64,000 nt of DNA from Pseudomonas sp. C1C7 (GCF_013359595.1 NZ_JABFMP010000011.1:1-64000); one strand, 5' to 3'. Numbered from the stretch's first letter, positions 13,601 to 25,262 are shown. Numbers and translations are program-made. The notes: a model not told the origin generated them from the letters alone.

Positions 13601-14855
13601 GGCTATCGCTGATGACTTCGGTCGTGAGCGCGAGCGTTACAAGCTGCCATACGGTGCTGTGATTTCGGTTAAAGAAGGTGACAAGGTCGACGCCGGCGCC
13701 ATCGTGGCCAAGTGGGATCCGCACACTCACCCGATCGTTACCGAAATGAAAGGTACCGTGACCTACGTGGGTATGGAAGAAGGCATCACGATCAAGCGTC
13801 AGACTGACGAATTGACCGGTATGACCAACATTGAAGTACTTGATCCGAAAGATCGTCCAGCTGCTGGCAAGGATATCCGTCCTGCCGTGAAGATGGTCGA
13901 CGACAACGGCAAGGATCTGTTGCTGCCAGGCACTGACGTTATCGCTCAGTACTTCCTGCCAGCTAACGCCTTGGTCGGTGTTGCGGACGGTGCGAAAATC
14001 GCGATCGGTGACGTTATTGCGCGTATTCCGCAAGAAACTTCGAAGACTCGTGACATCACCGGTGGTCTGCCGCGTGTTGCCGACTTGTTCGAAGCTCGTC
14101 GTCCGAAAGAGGCTTCGATTCTGGCGGAAGTCAGCGGTACCATCGCATTCGGTAAAGAGACCAAAGGCAAGCGCCGTCTGGTCATTACCCCGAACGACGG
14201 TAGCGATCCGTATGAGGAGCTGATTCCGAAGTGGCGTCACCTGAACGTCTTCGAAGGCGAACAAGTGAACCGCGGCGAAGTTATCTCCGACGGTCCAAGC
14301 GATCCACACGACATCCTGCGTCTGCTGGGTGTGAGTGCGCTGGCCAAGTACATCGTTAACGAGATCCAGGACGTTTACCGTCTGCAAGGCGTGAAGATCA
14401 ACGACAAGCACATCGAGACCATCCTGCGTCAGATGCTGCGTAAAGTTGAGATCTCCGAGTCCGGCGACTCCAGCTTCATCAAGGGCGACCAGATGGAACT
14501 GACTCACGTACTGGTAGAGAACGAGCGTCTGAACGCGGAAGACAAGTTTGTCGCCAAGTTCACCCGCGTTCTGCTGGGTATCACCAAGGCGTCGTTGTCC
14601 ACCGAATCGTTCATCTCGGCGGCTTCCTTCCAGGAAACCACTCGCGTACTGACCGAGGCGGCGGTAACCGGCAAGCGCGATTATCTGCGCGGCCTGAAAG
14701 AAAACGTAGTCGTGGGTCGCCTGATCCCGGCTGGTACCGGTCTGGCTTATCACAGCGAGCGTAAGCGTCGCCGTGATGCAGACAAACCGTTGCGCGTTAG
14801 CGCCAGTGAAGTGGAAGCTGCACTGACCGAAGCGCTGAACTCGAGCGGTAACTGA
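10656..14855 (+). CDS. rpoC: RNA polymerase beta-prime subunit
   Basis: This is the beta-prime subunit, 1399 residues, containing the active-site metal loop NADFDGD ([14 protein letters not shown]). The N-terminal zinc site is seen as CLCGKYKR...CEKCG, and the second zinc site as [15 protein letters not shown]. The start is TTG at 10656, set by a strong AGGAGGAAA 6-7 nt upstream and the family N terminus (M)[10 protein letters not shown]. It is co-transcribed with rpoB. Confidence 0.99.
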   Translation: MKDLLNLLKNQGQVEEFDAIRIGLASPEMIRSWSFGEVKKPETINYRTFKPERDGLFCAKIFGPVKDYECLCGKYKRLKHRGVICEKCGVEVALAKVRRERMAHIELASPVAHIWFLKSLPSRIGLLMDMTLRDIERVLYFESYVVIDPGMTTLEKGQLLNDEQYFEALEEFGDDFDARMGAEAVRELLHAIDLEHEIGRLREEIPQTNSETKIKKLSKRLKLMEAFQGSGNLPEWMVLTVLPVLPPDLRPLVPLDGGRFATSDLNDLYRRVINRNNRLKRLLDLSAPDIIVRNEKRMLQEAVDALLDNGRRGRAITGSNKRPLKSLADMIKGKQGRFRQNLLGKRVDYSGRSVITVGPTLRLHQCGLPKKMALELFKPFIFGKLEMRGLATTIKAAKKMVERELPEVWDVLAEVIREHPVLLNRAPTLHRLGIQAFEPVLIEGKAIQLHPLVCAAYNADFDGDQMAVHVPLTLEAQLEARALMMSTNNILSPANGEPIIVPSQDVVLGLYYMTREAINAKGEGRVFADLQEVDRVFRAGEAALHAKVKVRINETVNDRDGGSVTSTRIVDTTVGRALLFQVVPKGLSFDVVNLPMKKKAISKLINQCYRVVGLKETVIFADQLMYTGFAYSTISGVSIGVNDFVIPDEKARIIGTATDEVKEIESQYASGLVTQGEKYNKVIDLWSKANDEVSKAMMANLSKEKVIDRHGDEVDQESFNSMYMMADSGARGSAAQIRQLAGMRGLMAKPDGSIIETPITANFREGLSVLQYFISTHGARKGLADTALKTANSGYLTRRLVDVAQDLVVTEIDCGTEHGLLMTPHIEGGDVVEPLGERVLGRVIARDVFKPGTEDVIVPAGTLVDEKWVEFIELNSIDEVIVRSPISCETRYGICAKCYGRDLARGHQVNIGESVGVIAAQSIGEPGTQLTMRTFHIGGAASRTSAADSVQVKNGGTVRLHNLKHVERADGHLVAVSRSGELAIADDFGRERERYKLPYGAVISVKEGDKVDAGAIVAKWDPHTHPIVTEMKGTVTYVGMEEGITIKRQTDELTGMTNIEVLDPKDRPAAGKDIRPAVKMVDDNGKDLLLPGTDVIAQYFLPANALVGVADGAKIAIGDVIARIPQETSKTRDITGGLPRVADLFEARRPKEASILAEVSGTIAFGKETKGKRRLVITPNDGSDPYEELIPKWRHLNVFEGEQVNRGEVISDGPSDPHDILRLLGVSALAKYIVNEIQDVYRLQGVKINDKHIETILRQMLRKVEISESGDSSFIKGDQMELTHVLVENERLNAEDKFVAKFTRVLLGITKASLSTESFISAASFQETTRVLTEAAVTGKRDYLRGLKENVVVGRLIPAGTGLAYHSERKRRRDADKPLRVSASEVEAALTEALNSSGN

Positions 14856-14951
14856 GTTCTGCGGTAAATAAGCGTTAGGCCCTGGCCGCTCCGTTCATCG
14901 AATCCAGACAAATTGTCGAGGTTGGATATGCGGGGAGGGCGGGGCCTTGCC

Positions 14952-14980
14952 TTGACTGGGGGCAGGATCCTCTTTAGACT
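14952..14980 (+). promoter_or_regulatory. Promoter of the str operon (rpsL-rpsG-fusA-tuf)
   Basis: -35 TTGACT (14952-14957), a 17-bp spacer and -10 TAGACT (14975-14980). It lies in the 216-bp rpoC-rpsL gap and gives a leader of about 85 nt. No strong terminator was seen after rpoC, so read-through from rpoBC is also possible. Confidence 0.75.
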
Positions 14981-15071
14981 CTTGTACCCCTAAATTTGGC
15001 GGGGATTCGTTCCTGCCATTTTGCTTTTCTTGCAAGACAATAGCGTCGCAAGACAACAGTGGAGCTAGTAG

Positions 15072-15443
15072 ATGGCAACTATCAACCAGCTGGTACGTCA
15101 GCCGCGTAAGCGTATCGTCGAGAAATCCGACGTGCCTGCGCTGCAGAACTGCCCGCAACGTCGTGGCGTGTGCACCCGTGTGTACACCACCACGCCGAAA
15201 AAACCTAACTCGGCACTGCGTAAAGTATGCCGTGTGCGTCTGACCAACGGTTTCGAGGTTTCCTCGTACATCGGTGGTGAAGGCCACAACCTGCAAGAGC
15301 ACAGCGTGGTACTGATCCGCGGCGGTCGTGTAAAAGACTTGCCAGGTGTTCGTTACCACACCGTTCGCGGTTCTTTGGATACTTCCGGCGTTAAAGGTCG
15401 TAACCAGGGTCGTTCGAAGTACGGTACCAAGCGTCCGAAGTAA
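15072..15443 (+). CDS. rpsL: 30S ribosomal protein S12
   Basis: S12 sits at the decoding centre and controls accuracy. The 123-residue protein has the conserved [13 protein letters not shown] loop, whose lysine is the classic streptomycin site and is wild type here, and the second loop [13 protein letters not shown]. It is the first gene of the str operon. Confidence 0.99.
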
Positions 15444-15552
15444 TCGGCCGCTCTGCAGTTATCTATTTTATTGAGTCGATAAGAGTAAGGTCGGGCACGC
15501 ATCTCTCGAGATCTGTTCCGAACTAACCTGAAGACCGTTTGAGGGCTTATCA

Positions 15553-16026
15553 ATGCCAAGACGTCGCGTAGCAGCAAAGCGTGAGATTCTGGACGATCCG
15601 AAATACGGAAGCCAAATCCTCGCCAAATTCATGAACCACGTTATGGAAAGCGGCAAGAAAGCCGTTGCCGAGCGTATCGTTTATGGTGCCCTGGAAACCG
15701 TTGCGGCTCGTAAGACCGGCACCGATCCCCTGGAACTCTTCGAAAAAGCACTCGACGCCATCGCTCCGCTGGTCGAAGTGAAGTCGCGCCGCGTTGGTGG
15801 TGCTACTTACCAGGTTCCGGTCGAGGTTCGTCCTTCCCGTCGTAACGCTCTGGCAATGCGCTGGTTGGTAGACTTCGCCCGTAAGCGTGGCGAGAAGTCT
15901 ATGGCTCTGCGTTTGGCTGGCGAACTGCTGGATGCCGCTGAAGGTAAAGGTGCTGCAGTTAAGAAGCGTGAAGACGTGCACCGTATGGCTGAAGCCAACA
16001 AGGCTTTCTCGCACTACCGCTTCTAA
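15553..16026 (+). CDS. rpsG: 30S ribosomal protein S7
   Basis: S7 nucleates assembly of the 30S head and contacts E-site tRNA. The 157-residue protein starts [13 protein letters not shown] and contains [16 protein letters not shown] and the C-terminal [25 protein letters not shown] lies upstream. The 109-nt gap after rpsL may hold the S7 feedback site known from E. coli, but no specific structure was identified. Confidence 0.99.
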   Translation: MPRRRVAAKREILDDPKYGSQILAKFMNHVMESGKKAVAERIVYGALETVAARKTGTDPLELFEKALDAIAPLVEVKSRRVGGATYQVPVEVRPSRRNALAMRWLVDFARKRGEKSMALRLAGELLDAAEGKGAAVKKREDVHRMAEANKAFSHYRF

Positions 16027-16056
16027 TTTTAGCGTCACTCATTTTGCGAGGGCTTT

Positions 16057-18156
16057 ATGGCTCGTACTACACCGATTAATCGCTACCGTAACATTGGTAT
16101 CGTTGCACACGTGGATGCTGGTAAAACCACCACCACCGAGCGCGTCCTTTTTTACACTGGCAAAAGCCACAAAATGGGCGAGGTGCATGACGGCGCCGCG
16201 ACCACAGACTGGATGGTTCAGGAGCAGGAGCGTGGTATTACCATTACTTCTGCTGCGATCACCACGTTCTGGCAGGGTTCCCAGAAGCAATTCAAGGACC
16301 AGCACCGTTTCAACGTCATCGACACCCCAGGCCACGTAGACTTCACCATTGAGGTTGAGCGTTCCCTGCGTGTACTCGACGGCGCGGTCGTTGTGTTCTG
16401 CGGTACTTCTGGCGTTGAGCCACAGTCCGAAACCGTATGGCGTCAAGCCAACAAGTACGGTGTTCCACGTCTTGTTTATGTAAACAAGATGGACCGTGCC
16501 GGTGCCAACTTCCTGCGCGTGATCGGTCAGATCAAGCAGCGTCTGGGTCACACTCCGGTGCCGATCCAGCTGGCTATCGGTTCGGAAGACAACTTCCAGG
16601 GTCAGATCGATCTGATGACCATGGAAGCGGTTTACTGGAACGATGCCGACAAGGGTACCGTGCCGCGTCGTGAGGCTATCCCTGCTGAACTGCAGGAGCT
16701 GGCTGAAGAGTGGCGCAACAACATGGTTGAGGCTGCGGCCGAAGCCAGCGAAGAGCTGATGAACAAGTACCTGGAAGGCGAAGAGCTGTCGATCGAAGAG
16801 ATCAAAGCCGCTCTGCGTCAGCGTACTATCGCCGGCGAAATCGTTCTGGCCGTTTGCGGTTCGTCCTTCAAGAACAAGGGTGTTCCCCTGGTTCTCGACG
16901 CCGTTATCGACTTCCTGCCTGCTCCGACCGACATTCCTGCGATCAAGGGTTCCAACCCGGATGATCCGGAACAAGAGATGGAGCGTCATGCAAGTGACGA
17001 CGAGCCATTCTCGGCTCTGGCGTTCAAGATCGCTACCGACCCATTCGTGGGTACTTTGACTTTCGTCCGTGTTTACTCGGGCGTGTTGAACTCCGGCGAC
17101 GGCGTTATCAACTCGGTCAAAGGCAAAAAAGAGCGTGTCGGTCGTATGGTGCAGATGCACGCAAACAACCGTGAAGAGATCAAGGAAGTACGCGCTGGTG
17201 ACATCGCGGCCCTGATCGGCATGAAGGACGTCACCACTGGTGAAACCTTGTGCAATGCTGAAAAGCCAATCATCCTCGTTCGCATGGACTTCCCGGAGCC
17301 GGTTATTTCGGTGGCCGTTGAGCCTAAGACCAAGGATGACCAGGAAAAAATGGGTATCGCACTGGGCAAACTCGCTCAGGAAGACCCTTCTTTCCGCGTC
17401 AAGACTGATGAAGAGACCGGTCAAACGATCATCTCTGGCATGGGCGAGCTGCACCTGGACATCCTGATTGACCGGATGCGCCGCGAGTTTAACGTCGAAG
17501 CCAACATCGGTAAGCCTCAGGTTTCCTATCGTGAGAAGATCACGAAGAACTGCGAAATCGAAGGCAAGTTCGTTCGTCAGTCCGGTGGTCGTGGCCAGTT
17601 CGGTCACTGCTGGATTCGTTTCGCCCCTGCTGACGATGGTCAGGAAGGTCTGGTGTTTGCGAACGAAGTAGTGGGTGGTGTGGTTCCTAAGGAATACATC
17701 CCGGCTATCCAGAAGGGTATCGAAGAGCAGATGAAGAACGGCGTCGTTGCCGGCTATCCGCTTATCGGTCTGAAGGCTACCGTGTTTGATGGTTCTTACC
17801 ACGACGTCGACTCCAACGAGATGGCGTTTAAGGTGGCTGCTTCCATGGCGACCAAGCAACTGGCCCAGAAGGGTGGCGGTGTGGTGCTTGAGCCGATCAT
17901 GAAGGTAGAGGTTGTTACACCTGAAGACTATATGGGTGACGTGATGGGCGACCTTAACCGTCGTCGCGGCATGATTCAGGGTATGGAAGATACGGTCTCC
18001 GGCAAGGTAATTCGCGCCGAAGTTCCGCTGGGCGAGATGTTCGGTTATGCGACCGACGTTCGCTCCATGTCCCAGGGTCGCGCAAGTTACTCTATGGAAT
18101 TCGAGAAGTACTCTGAAGCTCCGTCGCACATCGTCGAAGCTATTGTTAAAAAATAA
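16057..18156 (+). CDS. fusA: Elongation factor G
   Basis: EF-G is the translocase GTPase. The 699-residue protein has G1 [13 protein letters not shown] (about 16-28), G3 DTPGHVDFT and G4 NKMDRAGA. Domain IV and V sequences follow ([10 protein letters not shown], and [14 protein letters not shown] near the tip). It is third in the str operon, 30 nt after rpsG and 38 nt before tuf. Confidence 0.98.
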   Translation: MARTTPINRYRNIGIVAHVDAGKTTTTERVLFYTGKSHKMGEVHDGAATTDWMVQEQERGITITSAAITTFWQGSQKQFKDQHRFNVIDTPGHVDFTIEVERSLRVLDGAVVVFCGTSGVEPQSETVWRQANKYGVPRLVYVNKMDRAGANFLRVIGQIKQRLGHTPVPIQLAIGSEDNFQGQIDLMTMEAVYWNDADKGTVPRREAIPAELQELAEEWRNNMVEAAAEASEELMNKYLEGEELSIEEIKAALRQRTIAGEIVLAVCGSSFKNKGVPLVLDAVIDFLPAPTDIPAIKGSNPDDPEQEMERHASDDEPFSALAFKIATDPFVGTLTFVRVYSGVLNSGDGVINSVKGKKERVGRMVQMHANNREEIKEVRAGDIAALIGMKDVTTGETLCNAEKPIILVRMDFPEPVISVAVEPKTKDDQEKMGIALGKLAQEDPSFRVKTDEETGQTIISGMGELHLDILIDRMRREFNVEANIGKPQVSYREKITKNCEIEGKFVRQSGGRGQFGHCWIRFAPADDGQEGLVFANEVVGGVVPKEYIPAIQKGIEEQMKNGVVAGYPLIGLKATVFDGSYHDVDSNEMAFKVAASMATKQLAQKGGGVVLEPIMKVEVVTPEDYMGDVMGDLNRRRGMIQGMEDTVSGKVIRAEVPLGEMFGYATDVRSMSQGRASYSMEFEKYSEAPSHIVEAIVKK

Positions 18157-18194
18157 GGCTGTTTCAGTCCCCTTTAGGCAAGGAGTTAATTGTC

Positions 18195-19388
18195 GTGGCT
18201 AAAGAAAAATTTGATCGTTCCCTACCGCACGTAAACGTTGGCACCATCGGTCACGTTGACCACGGTAAAACCACTCTGACCGCTGCTCTGACTCGCGTCT
18301 GCTCCGAAGTTTTCGGTTCGGCCGTAGTTGAATTCGACAAGATCGACAGCGCTCCAGAAGAAAAAGCTCGCGGTATTACCATTAACACCGCGCACGTTGA
18401 GTACAACTCGAACATTCGTCACTACGCTCACGTTGACTGCCCAGGTCACGCTGACTACGTGAAGAACATGATCACTGGTGCTGCCCAGATGGACGGCGCG
18501 ATCCTGGTTTGCTCGGCTGCCGATGGTCCGATGCCGCAAACCCGTGAGCACATCCTGCTGTCCCGTCAGGTAGGCGTTCCGTACATCGTGGTTTTCCTGA
18601 ACAAGGCTGACCTGGTAGACGACGCTGAGCTGCTGGAACTGGTTGAGATGGAAGTTCGCGACCTGCTGAGCACTTACGACTTCCCAGGTGATGACACTCC
18701 AATCATCATCGGTTCCGCTCGTATGGCGCTGGAAGGCAAAGACGACAACGAAATGGGCACTACCGCTGTTAAGAAGCTGGTAGAAACTCTGGACAGCTAC
18801 ATCCCAGAGCCAGAGCGTGCTATCGACAAGCCGTTCCTGATGCCAATCGAAGACGTATTCTCGATCTCCGGTCGTGGTACTGTTGTGACTGGTCGTATCG
18901 AGCGCGGTATCGTTCGCGTTCAAGACGCACTGGAAATCGTTGGTCTGCGTGACACCACCACCACCACCTGCACCGGTGTTGAAATGTTCCGCAAGCTGTT
19001 GGACGAAGGTCGTGCTGGCGAGAACTGCGGCGTTCTGCTGCGTGGTACCAAGCGTGACGACGTTGAGCGTGGTCAGGTTCTGGTTAAGCCGGGTTCGGTT
19101 AAGCCGCACACCAAGTTCACCGCAGAAGTTTACGTTCTGAGCAAGGAAGAAGGCGGTCGTCACACTCCGTTCTTCAAAGGCTACCGTCCACAGTTCTACT
19201 TCCGTACTACTGACGTGACCGGTAACTGCGAACTGCCAGAAGGCGTTGAAATGGTAATGCCAGGTGACAACATTCAGATGACTGTTACCCTGATCAAAAC
19301 CATCGCAATGGAAGACGGTCTGCGCTTCGCTATCCGTGAAGGCGGCCGTACCGTTGGTGCTGGTGTTGTAGCTAAAATCATCGAGTAA
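18195..19388 (+). CDS. tuf: Elongation factor Tu
   Basis: EF-Tu delivers aminoacyl-tRNA to the ribosome. The 397-residue protein has G1 [11 protein letters not shown]3 DCPGHADY and G4 NKAD. The start is GTG at 18195 after AAGGAG. It is the last gene of the str operon, followed by a strong terminator. It is the only tuf copy in the window; the usual second copy beside tRNA-Thr is absent. Confidence 0.98.
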   Translation: MAKEKFDRSLPHVNVGTIGHVDHGKTTLTAALTRVCSEVFGSAVVEFDKIDSAPEEKARGITINTAHVEYNSNIRHYAHVDCPGHADYVKNMITGAAQMDGAILVCSAADGPMPQTREHILLSRQVGVPYIVVFLNKADLVDDAELLELVEMEVRDLLSTYDFPGDDTPIIIGSARMALEGKDDNEMGTTAVKKLVETLDSYIPEPERAIDKPFLMPIEDVFSISGRGTVVTGRIERGIVRVQDALEIVGLRDTTTTTCTGVEMFRKLLDEGRAGENCGVLLRGTKRDDVERGQVLVKPGSVKPHTKFTAEVYVLSKEEGGRHTPFFKGYRPQFYFRTTDVTGNCELPEGVEMVMPGDNIQMTVTLIKTIAMEDGLRFAIREGGRTVGAGVVAKIIE

Positions 19389-19419
19389 TCTCTTATTGAG
19401 ATAGCTTTGATGCTTTGAA

Positions 19420-19447
19420 AAAGCCCCCGCTCAGCGGGGGCTTTTTT
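19420..19447 (+). terminator. Terminator after tuf
   Basis: A perfect 10-bp GC-rich stem (AAGCCCCCGC / GCGGGGGCTT) with a TCA loop and a run of six T. It ends the str operon cleanly before the S10 promoter. Confidence 0.95.
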
Positions 19448-19453
19448 ATTGGG

Positions 19454-19482
19454 TTGACACCTATCTGGGGCGTCTATAGAAT
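19454..19482 (+). promoter_or_regulatory. Promoter of the S10 operon
   Basis: Consensus -35 TTGACA (19454-19459), a 17-bp spacer and -10 TAGAAT (19477-19482). The leader to rpsJ is only about 55 nt and carries a small hairpin (CGGGCG-TATTG-CGCCCG, 19498-19514). It is much shorter than the roughly 170-nt E. coli leader that mediates L4 control. Confidence 0.85.
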
Positions 19483-19544
19483 TGCGCCTCCTTTTAACGG
19501 GCGTATTGCGCCCGGTGGGAATAGCAGCCGGAGTCTGAAATCCA

Positions 19545-19856
19545 ATGCAAAATCAGCAAATCCGTATCAGGTTGAAGGCTTTCGACCATCGCCTGATCGA
19601 CCAATCAACCCAGGAAATCGTGGAAACCGCGAAACGTACTGGTGCTCAAGTGCGTGGTCCAATTCCATTGCCTACCCGTAAAGAGCGGTTCACCGTTCTG
19701 GTCTCCCCGCACGTCAACAAAGACGCGCGTGACCAGTACGAGATCCGTACTCATAAGCGCGTTCTGGACATCGTCCAGCCAACGGATAAAACCGTTGATG
19801 CTCTTATGAAGCTTGATCTTGCGGCCGGTGTGGAAGTGCAGATCAGCCTCGGCTAA
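19545..19856 (+). CDS. rpsJ: 30S ribosomal protein S10 (NusE)
   Basis: S10 is part of the 30S head and, as NusE, of antitermination complexes with NusB and NusG. The 103-residue protein begins [19 protein letters not shown] and contains the long-loop segment [15 protein letters not shown]. It heads the S10 operon, 80 nt before rplC. Confidence 0.99.
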
Positions 19857-19936
19857 GACTCGGTCTTAGTCGTGTAACGCTCTGAAATGGGCGGCCATAG
19901 CGGGTGAAAGCCCCGTACACTCATGAGGTTTACAAC

Positions 19937-20572
19937 ATGACTATTGGTGTAGTCGGTCGAAAAGCGGGTATGACCCGTATTTTCACCGAAGAAGGTGTCT
20001 CCATTCCGGTCACGGTCATTGAGATCGAGCCGAATCGTGTCACCCAGTTCAAAACTGAAGAGACCGATGGCTATCGTGCAGTGCAAGTCACTGTCGGCGA
20101 GCGTCGTGCTTCGCGTGTAACAGCAGCTCAGGCTGGCCACTTCGCCAAGGCGAACGTTGCCGCTGGTCGTACCGTAATGGAATTCCGTCTTGAAGAAGGC
20201 GAATACCAGGCCGGCGATCTGATCAAAGCCGAACTCTTCGCCGCTGGTCAGCTGGTTGATGTAACCGGTCAGTCCAAAGGTAAAGGCTTCCAGGGTACGA
20301 TCAAGCGTTGGAACTTCCGCGGGCAAGATAACACCCACGGTAACTCCGTATCCCACCGCGTTCCAGGCTCTATCGGCCAGTGCCAGACTCCTGGTCGTGT
20401 ATTCAAGGGCAAGAAAATGTCCGGTCATATGGGCGCTGAGCGCGTGACCGTACAGTCCCTCGAAGTAGTGCGCGTGGACGCTGAACGCAATCTGTTGTTG
20501 GTCAAGGGCGCTGTTCCTGGCGCTACTGGCGGCAACGTGGTTGTACGTCCAGCAGCCAAGGCTCGCGGTTAA
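19937..20572 (+). CDS. rplC: 50S ribosomal protein L3
   Basis: L3 initiates 50S assembly and its long loop reaches the peptidyl transferase centre. The 211-residue protein starts [16 protein letters not shown]. This start was chosen over an in-frame ATG at 19904 because it matches the family. [21 protein letters not shown] is near the centre-facing loop, which includes the Gln methylated by PrmB. Confidence 0.98.
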   Translation: MTIGVVGRKAGMTRIFTEEGVSIPVTVIEIEPNRVTQFKTEETDGYRAVQVTVGERRASRVTAAQAGHFAKANVAAGRTVMEFRLEEGEYQAGDLIKAELFAAGQLVDVTGQSKGKGFQGTIKRWNFRGQDNTHGNSVSHRVPGSIGQCQTPGRVFKGKKMSGHMGAERVTVQSLEVVRVDAERNLLLVKGAVPGATGGNVVVRPAAKARG

Positions 20573-20584
20573 GGGGAAGCTGAC

Positions 20585-21187
20585 ATGCAATTAAATGTAA
20601 ATGACGCTCAAGCGATCGAAGTTTCCGAACTGACATTTGGCGGCGAATTCAACGAGACGCTGGTTCACCAAGCAGTCGTGGCCTACATGGCTGGTGGCCG
20701 TCAGGGTAGCAAGCAGCAGAAGACCCGTTCCGACGTTTCCGGTGGCGGCAAGCGCCCATGGCGTCAGAAAGGTACTGGCCGTGCTCGTGCCGGTACTATC
20801 CGTAGCCCAATCTGGCGTGGCGGCGGTACCACTTTCGCAGCTCGTCCTCAGGATCACTCCCAAAAGCTGAACAAGAAAATGTATCGCGCTGCGCTGCGTT
20901 CGATTCTTGCTGAGCTGGTGCGTACTGATCGTCTGGTCGTGGTTCAGGATTTCGCTGTTGAAACTCCGAAAACCAAAGACCTGCTGGGCAAGCTGAACAA
21001 CATGAGCCTGACCGACGTTTTGATCGTGTCGGACGCTGTTGATCAGAACCTGTACCTGGCTGCTCGCAACCTGCCGCACGTAGATGTTCGTGATGTGCAA
21101 GGTTCCGATCCAGTTAGTCTGATCGCATACGACAAGGTGTTGATCACCGTGTCGGCCGTGAAGAAATTCGAGGAGCTGCTGGGATGA
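20585..21187 (+). CDS. rplD: 50S ribosomal protein L4
   Basis: L4 lines the exit tunnel with an extended loop and in E. coli represses the S10 operon. The 200-residue protein contains the tunnel loop [15 protein letters not shown] and [15 protein letters not shown]. It overlaps rplW by 4 nt (ATGA). Confidence 0.98.
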
Positions 21188-21483
21188 ACCAGGAACGCGT
21201 ATTTAAAGTTCTGCTTGGCCCGCACGTTTCCGAGAAGGCTACGGTTCTGGCAGACAAGAAAGGCCAGTTCGTTTTCAAGGTTGCTACTGACGCAACCAAG
21301 CTGGAAATCAAGAAGGCCGTCGAAAGCCTGTTCAGCGTGAAAGTAGAACGCGTTACTACCCTGAATGTTCTGGGTAAGAGCAAGCGTACTGCTCGCGGTC
21401 TGGGCAAGCGTAATGACTGGAAGAAGGCAGTTATCTCCCTTCAGCCAGGCCAAGATCTCGATTTCAGCAGCAGTGCTGAGTAA
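21184..21483 (+). CDS. rplW: 50S ribosomal protein L23
   Basis: L23 sits at the tunnel exit and docks trigger factor, SRP and SecY. The 99-residue protein begins [20 protein letters not shown] and contains [19 protein letters not shown]. Its start overlaps the rplD stop. Confidence 0.98.
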
Positions 21484-21497
21484 GGAAGGGGTGCATC

Positions 21498-22322
21498 ATG
21501 GCAATCGTTAAATGCAAACCGACTTCCCCTGGCCGCCGTTTTGTGGTCAAGGTGGTCAACCAGGAGCTGCATAAAGGCGCTCCTCACGCACCGCTGCTCG
21601 AGAAGAAATCGAAGTCTGGTGGTCGTAACAACAATGGCCGTATTACCACTCGTCACGTTGGTGGTGGTCATAAGCAGCATTATCGTCTGGTCGACTTCCG
21701 TCGCAACGACAAAGATGGCATCGCTGCCACTGTCGAGCGTATCGAATACGATCCAAACCGTACTGCTCACATCGCTCTGCTGCTGTACGCAGATGGCGAG
21801 CGTCGCTACATCATCGCCCCTAAAGGCGTGAGCGCTGGCGACCAGCTGATCGCAGGTGCTCTGGCGCCGATCAAGCCGGGCAACGCTCTGCAACTGCGTA
21901 ACATTCCAGTTGGTAGCACCGTACACGGCATCGAGTTGAAGCCAGGTAAAGGCGCTCAGATCGCTCGTTCCGCTGGTGCTTCGGCTCAGCTGATCGCTCG
22001 TGAAGGTGTCTACGTGACCCTGCGTCTGCGTTCTGGTGAGATGCGTAAAGTGCTGGCTGAGTGCCGCGCGACCCTGGGTGAAGTCTCGAACTCCGAGCAC
22101 AGCCTGCGTTCGCTGGGTAAAGCTGGTGCCAAACGCTGGCGTGGCGTTCGCCCAACCGTTCGTGGTGTTGCCATGAACCCGGTTGACCACCCGCATGGTG
22201 GTGGTGAAGGTCGTACCTCCGGTGGTCGTCATCCGGTATCGCCATGGGGCTTCCCGACTAAGGGCGCGAAGACTCGTGGTAATAAGCGTACCGACAAAAT
22301 GATCGTCCGTCGTCGCAAGTAA
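21498..22322 (+). CDS. rplB: 50S ribosomal protein L2
   Basis: L2 is needed for subunit joining and peptidyl transferase activity. The 274-residue protein has the N-terminal [11 protein letters not shown] and the C-terminal [20 protein letters not shown], with the conserved His near the catalytic centre. It ends in the basic [11 protein letters not shown]. Confidence 0.99.
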   Translation: MAIVKCKPTSPGRRFVVKVVNQELHKGAPHAPLLEKKSKSGGRNNNGRITTRHVGGGHKQHYRLVDFRRNDKDGIAATVERIEYDPNRTAHIALLLYADGERRYIIAPKGVSAGDQLIAGALAPIKPGNALQLRNIPVGSTVHGIELKPGKGAQIARSAGASAQLIAREGVYVTLRLRSGEMRKVLAECRATLGEVSNSEHSLRSLGKAGAKRWRGVRPTVRGVAMNPVDHPHGGGEGRTSGGRHPVSPWGFPTKGAKTRGNKRTDKMIVRRRK

Positions 22323-22338
22323 ATAGAGGGATACGACA

Positions 22339-22614
22339 GTGCCACGTTCTCTGAAAAAAGGTCCTTTTATCGATCTTCACCTACTGAAGAAGATCGAAGT
22401 GGCGGCGGAGAAGAACGATCGCAAACCAGTGAAAACCTGGTCGCGCCGTTCGATGATCCTGCCACAAATGGTCGGTTTGACCATCGCTGTACACAACGGT
22501 CGTCAGCACGTCCCAGTTCTCGTGAACGAAGACATGGTCGGCCACAAACTGGGCGAGTTCGCCGGTACCCGCACTTATCGCGGGCACGTGGCAGACAAGA
22601 AAGCCAAGCGTTAA
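22339..22614 (+). CDS. rpsS: 30S ribosomal protein S19
   Basis: S19 lies in the 30S head next to S13 and contacts A-site tRNA. The 91-residue protein starts with GTG (22339), giving [15 protein letters not shown]. It contains [16 protein letters not shown] and the C-terminal [20 protein letters not shown] lies upstream. Confidence 0.98.
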   Translation: MPRSLKKGPFIDLHLLKKIEVAAEKNDRKPVKTWSRRSMILPQMVGLTIAVHNGRQHVPVLVNEDMVGHKLGEFAGTRTYRGHVADKKAKR

Positions 22615-22625
22615 GGGGTTAGGAA

Positions 22626-22958
22626 ATGGAAGTAGCCGCTAAGTTGTCGGGCGCTCGAATCTCCGCCCAGAAAGCCCGCTTGGTCGCCGACCAGATCCGC
22701 GGGAAGAAGGTGGGCGAAGCGCTCAACCTGTTGGCTTTCAGCAGCAAGAAAGCCGCCGAGATCATGAAGAAAGTGCTGGAGTCGGCCGTAGCCAACGCCG
22801 AGCATAACGAAGGCGCAGACGTTGATGACCTGAAGGTCAGCACCGTTTTCGTCAACGAAGGGCGTTCGCTGAAGCGCATCATGCCACGTGCCAAAGGCCG
22901 TGCTGATCGCATCGTCAAGCGGTCTTGCCATATCACTGTCAAGGTTGCTGACAAGTAA
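22626..22958 (+). CDS. rplV: 50S ribosomal protein L22
   Basis: L22 has a beta-hairpin that forms part of the exit-tunnel constriction, the macrolide region. The 110-residue protein contains [18 protein letters not shown] and the hairpin [16 protein letters not shown], with no visible deletion. Confidence 0.98.
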
Positions 22959-22971
22959 CGGAGTCGAAGAG

Positions 22972-23658
22972 ATGGGTCAGAAAGTACATCCCATTGGCAT
23001 TCGCCTGGGAATCGTCAAGGAGCACACCTCCGTCTGGTACGCAGACGGTCGGACTTATGCGGACTATTTGCTCGCAGATCTGAATGTGCGTGAGTATCTC
23101 CAAGACAAACTAAAAAGCGCGTCCGTAAGCCGTATCGATATCCATCGTCCGGCTCAAACTGCACGCATCACCATCCACACCGCTCGTCCAGGTATCGTTA
23201 TCGGGAAGAAAGGTGAAGATGTTGAGAAACTGCGTCAGGACCTGACCAAGCAAATGGGTGTGCCTGTGCACATCAATATCGAAGAGATCCGCAAGCCGGA
23301 ACTCGACGGTATGCTGGTTGCGCAGAGCGTAGCTCAGCAGCTGGAGCGTCGCGTAATGTTCCGTCGCGCTATGAAGCGCGCAGTACAGAACGCCATGCGC
23401 ATTGGTGCCAAAGGCATCAAAATCCAAGTGAGCGGTCGTCTCGGCGGTGCTGAAATCGCACGTACTGAATGGTATCGCGAAGGTCGTGTGCCACTGCACA
23501 CCCTGCGTGCCGATATCGACTATGCCACCTACGAAGCTCACACCACTTACGGTGTGATCGGTGTGAAGGTTTGGATCTTCAAAGGCGAAGTAATTGGTGG
23601 TCGCCAAGAAGAGCTGAAGCCACAAGCACCAGCGCCTCGTAAAAAAGCTGCTAAGTAA
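22972..23658 (+). CDS. rpsC: 30S ribosomal protein S3
   Basis: S3 lies at the mRNA entry tunnel and has helicase-assisting residues. The 228-residue protein starts [18 protein letters not shown] at 22972, with a GGAG upstream. An in-frame ATG at 22888 inside rplV was rejected. A KH domain is marked by [16 protein letters not shown]. Confidence 0.98.
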   Translation: MGQKVHPIGIRLGIVKEHTSVWYADGRTYADYLLADLNVREYLQDKLKSASVSRIDIHRPAQTARITIHTARPGIVIGKKGEDVEKLRQDLTKQMGVPVHINIEEIRKPELDGMLVAQSVAQQLERRVMFRRAMKRAVQNAMRIGAKGIKIQVSGRLGGAEIARTEWYREGRVPLHTLRADIDYATYEAHTTYGVIGVKVWIFKGEVIGGRQEELKPQAPAPRKKAAK

Positions 23659-23670
23659 GGGGTACGCAAA

Positions 23671-24084
23671 ATGTTGCAACCAAAGCGTACGAAGTTCCGC
23701 AAGCAGATGACCGGGCACAACCGTGGTCTGGCACTGCGCGGTAGCAAAGTCAGCTTCGGCGAGTTCGCGCTGAAGTCTGTTGCTCGTGGTCGTCTCACCG
23801 CTCGTCAGATCGAGTCAGCGCGTCGTGCTCTGACCCGTCACGTAAAGCGTGGCGGCAAGATCTGGATCCGTGTATTCCCGGACAAGCCTATTTCCAAAAA
23901 GCCTCTCGAAGTTCGGATGGGTAAAGGTAAGGGTAACGTCGAATACTGGGTTGCCCAGATTCAGCCAGGCAAAGTCCTGTATGAAATCGAGGGTGTTTCT
24001 GAAGAGCTGGCGCGTGAGGCTTTCGCCCTGGCTGCTGCAAAGCTGCCGCTCGCCACCTCCTTTGTTAAGCGGACGGTGATGTGA
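23671..24084 (+). CDS. rplP: 50S ribosomal protein L16
   Basis: L16 organises the A-site side of the 50S subunit. The 137-residue protein begins [19 protein letters not shown] and has [17 protein letters not shown] and [14 protein letters not shown]. Its stop overlaps the rpmC start by one base (TGATG). Confidence 0.98.
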
Positions 24085-24275
24085 TGAAAGCGAATGAACT
24101 TCGTGAAAAATCCGCACAGCAGCTGAACGAGCAACTGCTCGGCTTGCTGCGCGACCAGTTCAATCTGCGCATGCAGAAAGCAACTGGCCAGTTGGGGCAG
24201 TCGCATCTGCTCTCGCAAGTTAAGCGTGACATCGCTCGCGTGAAGACTGTGCTCAACCAGCAGGCAGGTAAGTGA
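24084..24275 (+). CDS. rpmC: 50S ribosomal protein L29
   Basis: L29 is a small two-helix protein near the tunnel exit. The 63-residue protein [18 protein letters not shown] ends [14 protein letters not shown] at 24084 was chosen over an adjacent GTG because it gives the family N terminus and is coupled to the rplP stop. Confidence 0.97.
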
Positions 24276-24277
24276 TC

Positions 24278-24544
24278 ATGGCTGAAGCCGAAAAGACTGT
24301 CCGTACGCTGACTGGCCGTGTTGTCAGCGACAAGATGGACAAAACCATCACCGTTCTGATCGAGCGTCGCGTTAAGCACCCGATCTACGGTAAATATGTT
24401 AAGCGTTCGACTAAGCTGCACGCGCACGACGAAACCAACCAGTGCCACATCGGCGACAAAGTCACTATTCGTGAAACTCGTCCTTTGGCCAAGACCAAGT
24501 CTTGGGCGCTGGTTGATATTCTCGAACGCGCTGTGGAAGTCTAA
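24278..24544 (+). CDS. rpsQ: 30S ribosomal protein S17
   Basis: S17 is an early 30S body-binding protein with an OB fold. The 88-residue protein starts [20 protein letters not shown] and contains [18 protein letters not shown] sequence (here [17 protein letters not shown]). The start at 24278 lies 2 nt after rpmC. Confidence 0.97.
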   Translation: MAEAEKTVRTLTGRVVSDKMDKTITVLIERRVKHPIYGKYVKRSTKLHAHDETNQCHIGDKVTIRETRPLAKTKSWALVDILERAVEV

Positions 24545-24567
24545 GGACTAGGGGTCGGAGAAATTAT

Positions 24568-24936
24568 ATGATTCAGACTCAATCCATGCTCGATGTGGCC
24601 GATAACAGCGGCGCTCGCCGCGTTATGTGCATCAAGGTGCTGGGTGGCTCCCATCGTCGTTACGCTGGTATCGGTGACATCATCAAAGTTACCGTCAAGG
24701 AAGCAATTCCTCGCGGTAAAGTGAAAAAAGGCCAAGTGATGACTGCTGTTGTAGTCCGCACTCGTCACGGCGTACGTCGTGCTGATGGCTCCATTATCCG
24801 CTTTGATGGCAACGCTGCTGTTCTGCTGAACAACAAGCAAGAGCCGATCGGCACCCGTATCTTTGGGCCAGTGACCCGTGAACTTCGTACTGAGAAGTTC
24901 ATGAAGATCGTCTCGCTCGCCCCAGAAGTGCTGTAA
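24568..24936 (+). CDS. rplN: 50S ribosomal protein L14
   Basis: L14 forms an intersubunit bridge and is the target of the silencing factor RsfS. The 122-residue protein begins [19 protein letters not shown] and ends [11 protein letters not shown]. In E. coli it starts the spc operon; here only 23 nt separate it from rpsQ and no promoter is evident, so S10 and spc genes appear to be continuous. Confidence 0.98.
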   Translation: MIQTQSMLDVADNSGARRVMCIKVLGGSHRRYAGIGDIIKVTVKEAIPRGKVKKGQVMTAVVVRTRHGVRRADGSIIRFDGNAAVLLNNKQEPIGTRIFGPVTRELRTEKFMKIVSLAPEVL

Positions 24937-24947
24937 GGAGATCCGAC

Positions 24948-25262
24948 ATGCAAAAGATTCGTCGTGACGACGAGATCATCGTGATCGCCGGCAAAGACAA
25001 AGGTAAGCGCGGTAAGGTGCTGAAGGTTCTGGCTGACAACCGTCTGGTTGTTGGTGGTCTGAACCTGGTCAAGCGTCATACCAAGCCTAACCCGATGTCG
25101 GGCGTACAAGGCGGTATCGTCGAGAAAGAAGCGCCACTGCACGCTTCCAACGTCGCCATCTTCAACGGCGAAACCAACAAGGCTGACCGCGTTGGTTTCA
25201 AAGTAGAAGACGGTAAGAAAATTCGTGTCTTCAAGTCGACCCAAAAAGCGGTTGATGCTTGA
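24948..25262 (+). CDS. rplX: 50S ribosomal protein L24
   Basis: L24 is an assembly initiator near the tunnel exit. The 104-residue protein has an N-terminal KOW motif ([20 protein letters not shown]) and the [18 protein letters not shown] segment. AAGGAG lies 7 nt upstream. Confidence 0.98.
   Translation: MQKIRRDDEIIVIAGKDKGKRGKVLKVLADNRLVVGGLNLVKRHTKPNPMSGVQGGIVEKEAPLHASNVAIFNGETNKADRVGFKVEDGKKIRVFKSTQKAVDA

Noticed and set aside
16039..18129. Long open frame antisense to fusA
   Set aside because: fusA has all GTPase motifs on the + strand; the antisense frame has none.
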